From Bradyrhizobium sp. cir1 (GTDB lineage: Bacteria > Pseudomonadota > Alphaproteobacteria > Rhizobiales > Xanthobacteraceae): DNA of 64,000 bases. Shown here in pieces: positions 44,832 to 52,749 of this stretch. The stretch's first letter is position 1. Each line of letters starts with the position of its first letter. A model generated the notes under the pieces. The model saw only the letters and a program-made list of their open reading frames with translations. It was not told the origin of the DNA and did no database searches. The stretch is taken from the NCBI RefSeq assembly GCF_014198245.1, contig NZ_JACIHE010000006.1, positions 248,001 to 312,000 on the forward strand. The letters are read 5' to 3'. The position numbers and the translations under genes are program-made.

Positions 44832-45431
44832 TCACACCGTCGCTGGCTGGGCCGAGTGGCGGGACGCCCGGCTTCTGAGCGCGAGCCCGAATGCAATGAA
44901 GCCCCAGCCCTGGAAGATCAGGTCGACCACCAGCATCGCGCCGAGCAGCCACAGGCCGATGGCGGGCCAGGCCGCAACTAGCATTGCGCCGACGCAGAAT
45001 GTGACGACGCCCGCGGCCACGATCCAGCGCCAGCCCGCGGCCGGCCGCATGTGGAAGCCCGCCCAGATCCGCGTCACCCCGGCGACGACCAGGAAGGCGC
45101 ATACCGCGAGCGACAGCGTAAACGAAGCCAGCAGCGGATCGTAGAGAATGACGGCGCCGGCGGCACCATAGACGATCCCGGCGATCAGCAAGAACAGGAA
45201 GCCGCGCAAGCCGTGCACCGTAAAGGCATGCACGATCTGGAAGATCCCGGCGGCTACCATGGTGGCCCCGATAACGAGCACGGAGGCGAGACTCGCCGCC
45301 ATCAGATTGGCTGACGCAATGCCGCCGAGGATCAGTTCACCGATCCCCAATGCAACGAACCAGCCCCATTTTCCAGAAATTGCGTGAATGGCCCTTCCGA
45401 GCGACGCCTTCGAGTTCGACACATCCGTCAT
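44832..45431 (-). CDS. HdeD-family membrane protein
   Basis: 199 aa with six predicted helices and the HdeD pattern (GWFVALGIGELILGGIA at the start, then GIVYGAAGAVILYDP). The E. coli HdeD contributes to acid resistance at high cell density. AAAGGA precedes the ATG at 45431. Co-direction and near overlap with fdhD suggest linkage of formate metabolism and acid protection; this is inference. Confidence 0.85.
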   Translation of the reverse strand: MTDVSNSKASLGRAIHAISGKWGWFVALGIGELILGGIASANLMAASLASVLVIGATMVAAGIFQIVHAFTVHGLRGFLFLLIAGIVYGAAGAVILYDPLLASFTLSLAVCAFLVVAGVTRIWAGFHMRPAAGWRWIVAAGVVTFCVGAMLVAAWPAIGLWLLGAMLVVDLIFQGWGFIAFGLALRSRASRHSAQPATV

Positions 45432-45617
45432 GGCTTGATCCTTTGTGCGTATGACCAGTCCACCGGTCATGGATGGCGGCAAGCGTACAGAGACTGGCTC
45501 GGGGTTATCTTTCGAGGATGCCGCGGTATTGTCTCGTCCGCACGATGCGGGTCTTTCAACGAAGTTCACGAGGCGTTCATCGCAACTCTGCTGCTCTTTC
45601 GCCGGCGCCCCGAAGGT

Positions 45618-46181
45618 TCATTCTGCCGGCGTCGTCTTGTTCCGCAGCGACAGGAGCGCGATCGTCGCGAAGACGCCGTCGCGGCGGATCAATGCGTGGA
45701 ACAGCGCTGCCGCCAGATGCAGCAGCACGAGGGCAAAGAACGCGAAGCCCAGATAAAAATGAGCATCCCACAGCAGCGTGTGCACGCGGTCGCTCGGTGC
45801 CAGCAACGCTGGAATTTGGATCCCGCCATACAGGACGATCGGATAGGCCGCGGCCCAGAGCATGCCGAGGCCCAGCAGCGGCATGATGATCATGAAGCCA
45901 TAGAGGGCAAGATGCGACAATCGCGCTCCCAGCTTGATCGCCGGCGGAAGATCGTCCGGCAACGGCGGCGCGCCGTAATGGAGCCGCAGGGCCAGCCTGA
46001 TCACGACGAGGACCAGAAGAGTGACGCCGAGCGTCTTGTGGATCAGGATGAGCGGCAAATATTTGGGCGCCACGGTGGACACCATGCCGACGCCGATGAA
46101 GAGCATGGCGACGATGCAGGCTGCCATCAGCCAGTGCAGAAGCCGCTGGATCGGGGCGAAACGATGGGGCTCATTGCTCAT
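45618..46181 (-). CDS. cytochrome b561-family membrane protein
   Basis: 187 aa with four transmembrane helices and haem-ligand histidines in QRLLHWLMAA, LILIHKTLG, SHLALYGF and VHTLLWDAHFYLG. It carries electrons across the membrane from quinol to a periplasmic acceptor. The start overlaps the peroxidase stop as ATGA, so the two form one unit and the peroxidase is the likely acceptor. Confidence 0.9.
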   Translation of the reverse strand: MSNEPHRFAPIQRLLHWLMAACIVAMLFIGVGMVSTVAPKYLPLILIHKTLGVTLLVLVVIRLALRLHYGAPPLPDDLPPAIKLGARLSHLALYGFMIIMPLLGLGMLWAAAYPIVLYGGIQIPALLAPSDRVHTLLWDAHFYLGFAFFALVLLHLAAALFHALIRRDGVFATIALLSLRNKTTPAE

Positions 46182-47230
46182 GGCTTGCCAGCCTCGGTTC
46201 GCGGATAGTCACTGGCTTCGGCCGCGCGCAGATCGTAGGACTTGCGATAAACCGACGAGCGCGCAGCCGGGAACGGATCGTCCGACAGCCGGATCCCACG
46301 CGGCAGCACGGTCGGATCGAAGTTGATGTCGCGGCACGGTCCGTCCCGCTCCTGTTCGATCCGCTGCACGACGAGCGTTCCGACCTGCACCGTACGGCGG
46401 CCCTCCGGCCAGGCCTTGCTCGGGTCCGCGGTCGGATCACCGGGATCGGCGACAGTCGTGACCATGGTCCAGCGTTGCGGGCCGGAGGCCCGGACCCGCT
46501 CCACGATCTCCTGCTCGAGAAAGTTCGAACCACGCTTTTCCAGCTCGGCTTGCGATATCGGAACAACCTCCGCCGACGGCAGCAGCGACCATCGCACCGC
46601 GTGCCCGCCGCCCTTCGCATCCGTGAAGATGAAACTGTTGAGCCCGTGGTAGGGCTCCTCCGCATAGCTGGCGGTCCAGGGCGCCGATTTGGCCCAGGCC
46701 GCGAAGGCGGCGAATTCCGGATTGGCCTGGATGAACGTCTTCATCGCGTCCGGATCCTTCTTGCCAGATGCAATCAGCAGTTCGTGAAACGACTGCGGCG
46801 TGGAAACTGCAAAGAACGGCGGGTTGATCAGCGCCATCCGCCACTCTTCGCCGTCCGCCACAATCTGTAATCCCAAACCGCGCACGCGCACGGTTGCATC
46901 CACGGCGTTCGGATCGGCTGTGCCGAGATTGAAGCGGCCCAGCGCCGGATAAGTACCCCGTTCAAACACCCTGGCCCGCGAGAGTTCCACGCCGTTTCCG
47001 TTCGCCTCGAAGACGCCGGTGAAGCAAATTCCCTTGGCATGATTTCGCCGGTGCCCGAGCGGCGCACCGCTCGGAGGCGTCAGCGCCGCAATCATCCGCT
47101 CAGGCGTCAGGCGATCGGGCGAGAGCCAGCCCGCAGTATATGCGAACGCGGCAGCACCGCCTGCGAGGACGGCCGCAATCAACACGAGCGAGCCGAGTCC
47201 CGAACGCGGCAGGTTGCCTGGCTGATTCAT
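46178..47230 (-). CDS. catalase-family (SrpA-like) peroxidase with N-terminal membrane anchor
   Basis: 350 aa, shorter than monofunctional catalases (~480). AAGGAGAAG precedes the ATG at 47230; the frame is open to 47275. An N-terminal hydrophobic segment (~11-32) exports or anchors it. The catalase core is recognised by catalytic His in NHAKGICFTG, by the NSFIFTDAKG region and by the haem-ligand Tyr in SSVYRKSYD. This family, paired with b561, is thought to act as a periplasmic peroxidase using membrane electrons. Confidence 0.88.
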   Translation of the reverse strand: MNQPGNLPRSGLGSLVLIAAVLAGGAAAFAYTAGWLSPDRLTPERMIAALTPPSGAPLGHRRNHAKGICFTGVFEANGNGVELSRARVFERGTYPALGRFNLGTADPNAVDATVRVRGLGLQIVADGEEWRMALINPPFFAVSTPQSFHELLIASGKKDPDAMKTFIQANPEFAAFAAWAKSAPWTASYAEEPYHGLNSFIFTDAKGGGHAVRWSLLPSAEVVPISQAELEKRGSNFLEQEIVERVRASGPQRWTMVTTVADPGDPTADPSKAWPEGRRTVQVGTLVVQRIEQERDGPCRDINFDPTVLPRGIRLSDDPFPAARSSVYRKSYDLRAAEASDYPRTEAGKP

Positions 47231-47574
47231 CTCTTCTCCTTGCAAGGCGAAAGCCGCCCACCGAGCCCGTCTCAAGGGGCAGCTCAGGCCTCATAGCCGG
47301 CGCCCGCGCCCCAATCTTCTGAAACCCCCCGTCAATTTCGCGAAGGCACGTCCGAGCTTGTCCCGTCCGCGGCGGTTCATCCGGAACCGGTTTCGGGCTT
47401 TCTCGAAATTTTTCGTGCGATCTGAAAATCACTCGCCCGGCTCGAAAGACCCCTCTTGCCTCAAGCCCTATTTCAGATGCTCCTCGCACAAGGCCAGCGA
47501 TCGATTGCCGAACGATGAACGTGTCGCGACGGCGCTGGCGGCTTAGCGGAAGCTGGAATGCGATCGGGAATCGA
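47231..47574. other. 344-bp intergenic region between divergent peroxidase and SDR genes
   Basis: It should hold promoters in both directions. A GGAACC at about 47393 resembles the -35 of general-stress EcfG promoters, but no CGTT-like -10 follows at the right distance. No ORF, RNA gene or terminator was recognised. Confidence 0.4.
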
Positions 47575-48456
47575 ATGAGCAAAGTGATCATCGTCACAGG
47601 AGCTGCAAACAGCATCGGGCGAAGCACCTGCAGGAAACTGGCGCAAGCCGGCCACACGGTCTACGTTTCGATGCGGGAGACGGACGGTCACGATGAGCTG
47701 GGCGTCGAGGAGGCCGGCGGGCATGGCGCGGACGTCCGAACCATCGCGTTCGATATCTCCTCGGAAGCCTCCGTGAACTCGGCCATCGATGCCATCGTCG
47801 CCGAGAACAGCCGCCTCGACGTGATCGTGCACAATGCCCGGCAGGTGGTCTACGGACCGGCAGAGGCCTTTACGCCGGATCAGCTCGCCGAGCTCTACGA
47901 CACCAACGTGCTGAGCGCGCAACGGCTCAACCGGGCCGCATTGCCACAGCTGCGCAAGCAGGGTCAGGGCCTACTGATTTGGATCTCGTCGAGCAGCGCC
48001 CGTGGAGGTTCGGTTCCCTTCATGGGGACTTATGCCTCGTCGAAGGCCGCGCTGGATGCGCTGGCGCTCGGCTATGCCGGCGAACTCGCGCGTTGGGGCG
48101 TCGAGACGACAATCGTCGTCCCAAGCGCACTTGGACCCGGCCACTATATTCGCTCCGGCCGGCCGTTCGACACCGTCAGGGCCGAGGAATACGCGGATGG
48201 TCCGACGGCCGACGTGAGTGAGATCGCGCTATCGGCACTCGCGCAGCTTCCGGCGAAGGATCGAACTCCCCAAGACGTCGCAACCGCAATAGCCGACGTC
48301 GTCGACATGTCGTTCGGACAGCGTCCGCTGCGGGTTCATTTCGGTCCGGATGACGACGGAGCCGCGGCCGTCGACGCCGTCGCCGACCGCGTCCGCGCGG
48401 AACTGCTGCGCCGGATCGGACTGGAAGACATTCTCAAGCCCGCCTTCATCGGATAG
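47575..48456 (+). CDS. short-chain dehydrogenase/reductase
   Basis: 293 aa classical SDR with cofactor motif TGAANSIG, catalytic SSSSARG serine region and YASSK. The usual NNAG is HNAR here, an unusual change at a structural motif. The C-terminus is longer than usual. Substrate unknown. It is 38 bp before the AraC gene on the same strand, so the regulator may control it or be co-transcribed. Confidence 0.85.
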   Translation: MSKVIIVTGAANSIGRSTCRKLAQAGHTVYVSMRETDGHDELGVEEAGGHGADVRTIAFDISSEASVNSAIDAIVAENSRLDVIVHNARQVVYGPAEAFTPDQLAELYDTNVLSAQRLNRAALPQLRKQGQGLLIWISSSSARGGSVPFMGTYASSKAALDALALGYAGELARWGVETTIVVPSALGPGHYIRSGRPFDTVRAEEYADGPTADVSEIALSALAQLPAKDRTPQDVATAIADVVDMSFGQRPLRVHFGPDDDGAAAVDAVADRVRAELLRRIGLEDILKPAFIG

Positions 48457-48494
48457 GATGGACCGGTTCTTCAAACACGCATTTGCGAGCTCGC

Positions 48495-49421
48495 ATGAGC
48501 GACCCACGTGAAGCGTCAAGGCGGAGCGGCGCACGCGGATATGGCGCCGAGTTCGCCGACTGTTTTGGGATGCCGGAGCCGCCGACGCATGTCCACCGGA
48601 CTCTGCGCCGCGGGCTTCTTGCCGTCACCGAGCTCCGGTTCGACGAGCCGATCGAGCAGAGTACCTCGCTGGGATATGACGATGCATTCCTCGCATCGGT
48701 CTTCCTCAGGGACATCGTCGATCACGAATGCTGGTACAATGGCCGACCCGTCCACGTCGATACGTGGGACGCGGGCAAGACCTATATTTTCGACCTGAGA
48801 CAGGATCCGCGGGCACTCGTCCGCGGCCCGTCGCACGTCGTGCATTTCTACCTGCCGCTCACAACGCTCAATGCCTTCGCCGAGCAGGAAGGCCACGGCG
48901 CGGTGTCGGAGCTCGTTCACAAGCCCGGCGTCGGCGGCGACGATCACGTCATGAGGCATCTTGCGCGGGCGGCCCTTGCTTCGTTCAGCGCGCCGCACGC
49001 CACAACGGGGTTGCTGCTCGACGAGCTGTTGAACGCAGCATGTGCGCATGCGCTCGGGCGCTATGGCACCACGCGCTTGCCCAATCCGCGCACCGCCGGC
49101 CTTGCCCAGTGGCAGGAGCGACGCGCGAAGGAAATGATGAGCGAGCACGTCAACGCATCGCTTGCCGACCTGGCGCGGGAATGCGGCCTGTCCGTCACCC
49201 AGTTCGCGCGTGCGTTCCGGCATTCGACCGGCGTGTCTCCGCATCAATGGCTGCTTGCCCTGCGCGTGAGCAAGGCAAAGACCCTGCTCGAACGCTCCAA
49301 CCTCACACTGACGGAAGTGGCCGCGCTCTGCGGCTTCTCGAGCCAGAGCCATCTCAACGCAGCGTTCAAGCAGCATGCCGGCTTGAGCCCCGGACGGTGG
49401 CGTCGCACGTTCAGGTCGTGA
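48495..49421 (+). CDS. AraC-family transcriptional regulator
   Basis: 308 aa from ATG 48495 (a TTG at 48483 is also in frame). N-terminal sensing domain of ~180 residues, then the two-HTH domain with ARECGLSVTQFARAFRHS and EVAALCGFSSQSHLNAAF. It belongs to a different subgroup from the AraC paralogues at 8575 and 16682. A palindrome lies 35 bp after its stop. Confidence 0.86.
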   Translation: MSDPREASRRSGARGYGAEFADCFGMPEPPTHVHRTLRRGLLAVTELRFDEPIEQSTSLGYDDAFLASVFLRDIVDHECWYNGRPVHVDTWDAGKTYIFDLRQDPRALVRGPSHVVHFYLPLTTLNAFAEQEGHGAVSELVHKPGVGGDDHVMRHLARAALASFSAPHATTGLLLDELLNAACAHALGRYGTTRLPNPRTAGLAQWQERRAKEMMSEHVNASLADLARECGLSVTQFARAFRHSTGVSPHQWLLALRVSKAKTLLERSNLTLTEVAALCGFSSQSHLNAAFKQHAGLSPGRWRRTFRS

Positions 49422-49455
49422 TCAGGCTGGTCGTTTTCTATAATCGAAGGTCTAT

Positions 49456-49472
49456 TCCTGAAAAATTCAGGA
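49456..49472. promoter_or_regulatory. 17-bp palindrome upstream of the first giant regulator
   Basis: TCCTGAA-AAA-TTCAGGA is a perfect 7-bp dyad with a 3-nt spacer. It lies between the AraC stop and the regulator at 49652. No T-run follows, so it looks more like an operator than a terminator. Confidence 0.4.
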
Positions 49473-49651
49473 GCGCCTTCGGGGCCTAGACGAAAGTGAT
49501 AGGCCTTATCCTTTACCCCGGAACAGCCGGATGTTACCTTTGGCGCGCCACTACGTTCACACGTCTTGGTGTGCTTCCAAGTCATAGAACGTGACGAGTC
49601 GTGTGCCGGGTTGATATCTCCCAAATGGTCCCCCGCTCGCAAAGCAACAAC

Positions 49652-52528
49652 ATGATCGCCGCTGCTGGCTGCTCCGCCCAAGACGAAGCCGCCCGGGAGA
49701 TCTTCGTCTTCGGGCCGTTTCGGCTCGATCCCTTGCAGAGGCGGATCGAGAGAGACGGGACCACGCTGCAACTGTCAGGGCGCGCATTCGACCTCCTGCT
49801 CGCACTGGTCCGGCAGGCCGGCAATGTCGTCAGCAAGACGGATCTGATCGCCAAGACATGGCCCGGCACTGAGGTCGAGGAAAACAACCTGCGTGTCCAT
49901 ATCGCCACACTCCGCAAGGCACTCGGAGACGGCAACGATGGCGCCAGATATCTGAGCACTGTCTCCGGTCAGGGCTACTGCTTCGTCGCTGCGGTCTCGC
50001 GCCCGGAACAGATGCAAGCTGCACCGGCCGACGATCCGGCTTACGCCCACAATTTGCCTGCGCATCCCCTGCAGATGGTAGGGCGCAAGCAAGCCATCCT
50101 GGACATCTCGGAACGACTGAGGACCCAACGCTTCGTCACGGTCGTCGGCCCGGGCGGCATCGGCAAGACCACAGTCGCGGTTTCCGCAGGCCATGCCCTG
50201 CTCGCCGACTTCGCCGGTCATGTCCACTTCGTCGGTCTCGGCGAGACCGGCAACGCCGCACCGGTGCCAGCGATCGTCGCATCTTCGCTTGGGCTGCAGG
50301 CGCGATCGAATGACCCGACGAGCAGCCTCGCGACATTCCTGCGCGACAGGCGCATGCTACTCATTCTGGATTGCTGCGAACCTGTCATCGAAGCAGCAGC
50401 TGCGCTGGCCGAACGGCTCTACCAGGCCGCACCGGCGCTGCACATCCTGGCCACAAGCCGGGAACTGCTGCGCGTCGAAGGCGAGTTCACATACCGTCTC
50501 CCGCCGCTGCCGAGCCCGCCGGAGAAGGCCGCTCTGACGGCCGCGAACGCCCTCGCCTACCCTTCCGTAAGACTCTTCGTCGAGCGTGCGGCTGCTGGCG
50601 GCGGTGAGTTCGCGCTGACGGATGCGAACGCCTCTGACGTCGGCAACCTCTGCCGTCGGCTCGACGGCATCCCGCTTGCCATTGAGCTCACCGCCGGTCA
50701 TGCGAGCACATATGGCGCGAGAGCGATGGTCCAGCTCCTCGACCAGCACCTCAATCTGCTATGGGAGGGACGACGCACCGCACTGCCCCGGCACCGGACG
50801 CTGCGCGCAACCATCGAATGGAGCTACAATCTTCTGTCCGAACCGGAACGCGTGATCCTCGGCCGGCTCTCGGTGTTTATCGGCAGCATGACCCTGGACG
50901 CCGCCCGGTCGATTGCCGCGGGCACAGAGGATGACGACGCGATCCTGGCGATCATCGACGGCCTCGTCGCCAAGTCGATGCTTGCATTGAACACCGGCTC
51001 AGAGCCGCCCCGCTACCGCCTTGCCGACTCGACCCGGGCCTACGCGCAAGAGAAGCTTGCCGCCAGCGGCGACGCCGCCGCGATCTCGCGACATCACGCC
51101 TGCTACTTTCTCGACCTCCTTGAAAAGGTCGGCGGCGAGGCGAGCCGAGACCTTGCCGCTGTTGCCGAGGAATACGGAAACGTCCGCGCCGCGCTCACGT
51201 GGTGCTTCTCGGATCAGGGAGACCGCAGAGCCGGCGTGTCGCTCGCTGCAGCATCGATACCGCTGTTCTTCAAGCTCTCGCTCCTGGCAGAATGCGAGCT
51301 CTGGGTCACCCGCGCCATCGAAGCACTCGACGAGACCGATAAAAGCGTCAGGCAGGGCCTCGTCCTTTACACGGCGCTGGGGGCTGCCCGCATGCTCACG
51401 GGACAGCTGGATGAACTGGGTGCAAATCACCTCAAACGAGCGCTCGAGCTGACGGAAAGGATCGGCGACATCCCCGGGCAGATCCGTTTGATCGACCAGT
51501 TGCATTTGCTGCAATTGTTCGTCGGCAAATATGATGAGGCATTGGGCACCGCCAAGCGCGGCGAAGCCGTCGCCCTTGCCGGCAACAATTCCATTGCGGT
51601 GGCGCGCATGCGCGTGTTGCTCAGCATCTCCTGCCAATATCTCGGCAAGTTCGCTGCCTCCCGCGCGTACGTCGAGGTGGCATTGCAGCATCCGGGCCTG
51701 GAAGGAGAGGTCCTTAGCGGCCTCACTCTTGAATATCCCAAACGCGCTCAAATCACCCTTGCGCGCGTCCTCTGGCTTCAGGGATATCCCGACCAGGCGG
51801 CGCAACTGGTGCGGCGAGCCATCTCGGACGTCATCGCAGCGAACCATCCGGTTATGTTCTGTAGAGCGCTGCCATGGGCATTCGGCGTCTTCTTCTGGAA
51901 TGGCGACACGGAGGATTGCGAAGACCATATCGACAGATTCATCGTAGAGGCGCGAAGGCACAACCTCGCCATCCTCCAGATGGTCGGCGAGGCAATGAAG
52001 GGTATCACGTTGCTGGCCCGGAACGAGACCGATGCCGGGCTCGCCATGCTGAGAGGGTCGATCGAGAAGCTGCAGAGCCAGTCTTTCGGTGCCGTCGCGG
52101 GGCTTCGCATGCCCCTCGCCGAAGCCTTGGCGGTGGCAGGTCACGGCGACGAAGCCCTGGACACCATTGATCAGGCGATCGCCCAGGCCCGGCATTGCAA
52201 CTTCATGATGGACATGCCCGACATGTTGCGCGCCAGAGCGGAAGCGCTGATGCGCAAGAGCCATCCGGATCTTCCGCAAGCGGAGCTAAGCCTCGTGCAG
52301 GCGCTCGACGTCGCCCGCGATCAGGGGGCGCTGGGCTATGAGCTTCGCGTGGCAGTCGCGCTTGCAAAACTGTGGCAGCGAGTCGGTCGCCGCCAGGAGG
52401 CGCACGATATACTTGCGCCCGTCTATCAGCGATTTACCGAGGGATTCCAGACGCGCAGCCTCGCGACGGCAAGGGGCCTGCTTGCCGAGCTGAGTCCTCC
52501 GTACTCGTGCTCGTTTGCGGCCAAATGA
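49652..52528 (+). CDS. winged-helix / STAND-like ATPase / TPR transcriptional regulator (copy A)
   Basis: 958 aa from ATG 49652; GTG 49601 and ATG 49625 are also in frame. Residues ~15-115 form an OmpR/PhoB-type winged helix (FGPFRLDPLQRR, then TVSGQGYCF). Next is an NB-ARC/AAA-like NTPase with Walker A GPGGIGKTT (K172), Walker B LLILDCCEP and ATSRELLRVEGEF. The C-terminal half is helical repeats of TPR type. Proteins of this build are AfsR/MalT-like signal-activated regulators that open on ligand binding. The ligand and target genes are unknown. It is convergent with copy B. Confidence 0.85.
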   Translation: MIAAAGCSAQDEAAREIFVFGPFRLDPLQRRIERDGTTLQLSGRAFDLLLALVRQAGNVVSKTDLIAKTWPGTEVEENNLRVHIATLRKALGDGNDGARYLSTVSGQGYCFVAAVSRPEQMQAAPADDPAYAHNLPAHPLQMVGRKQAILDISERLRTQRFVTVVGPGGIGKTTVAVSAGHALLADFAGHVHFVGLGETGNAAPVPAIVASSLGLQARSNDPTSSLATFLRDRRMLLILDCCEPVIEAAAALAERLYQAAPALHILATSRELLRVEGEFTYRLPPLPSPPEKAALTAANALAYPSVRLFVERAAAGGGEFALTDANASDVGNLCRRLDGIPLAIELTAGHASTYGARAMVQLLDQHLNLLWEGRRTALPRHRTLRATIEWSYNLLSEPERVILGRLSVFIGSMTLDAARSIAAGTEDDDAILAIIDGLVAKSMLALNTGSEPPRYRLADSTRAYAQEKLAASGDAAAISRHHACYFLDLLEKVGGEASRDLAAVAEEYGNVRAALTWCFSDQGDRRAGVSLAAASIPLFFKLSLLAECELWVTRAIEALDETDKSVRQGLVLYTALGAARMLTGQLDELGANHLKRALELTERIGDIPGQIRLIDQLHLLQLFVGKYDEALGTAKRGEAVALAGNNSIAVARMRVLLSISCQYLGKFAASRAYVEVALQHPGLEGEVLSGLTLEYPKRAQITLARVLWLQGYPDQAAQLVRRAISDVIAANHPVMFCRALPWAFGVFFWNGDTEDCEDHIDRFIVEARRHNLAILQMVGEAMKGITLLARNETDAGLAMLRGSIEKLQSQSFGAVAGLRMPLAEALAVAGHGDEALDTIDQAIAQARHCNFMMDMPDMLRARAEALMRKSHPDLPQAELSLVQALDVARDQGALGYELRVAVALAKLWQRVGRRQEAHDILAPVYQRFTEGFQTRSLATARGLLAELSPPYSCSFAAK

Positions 52529-52704
52529 CCGCCTCGGCCGTGCAATAGCGATAGAGGGGTGCAGTCTCGAACGACGCGTGCGGGCTGCCGGTCCATGCTG
52601 CGTTTGCAATGAGACGTCGGCGCCGGCAGTCGCCATGACGGCATCATGGGCGAATTGCGGAACGTTCCAGAGCACGGGGGATGCGGCGCTCGCCGAGGCC
52701 GCAC

Positions 52705-52733
52705 CGGCATCCGATCAGTCGAATCGGATGCCG
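52705..52733. terminator. 11-bp hairpin between convergent regulators A and B
   Basis: CGGCATCCGAT and ATCGGATGCCG pair perfectly around a 7-nt loop, 16 nt beyond the copy B stop. No T-run follows on either strand, so it could be a Rho-dependent or RNA-stabilising end structure for copy B or for both genes. Confidence 0.5.
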
Positions 52734-52749
52734 CTCCCCGGGGCATCGC

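Noticed and set aside
47393-47430. Possible EcfG-type stress promoter starting GGAAC
   Set aside because: The -10 element CGTT is not found at the needed distance.
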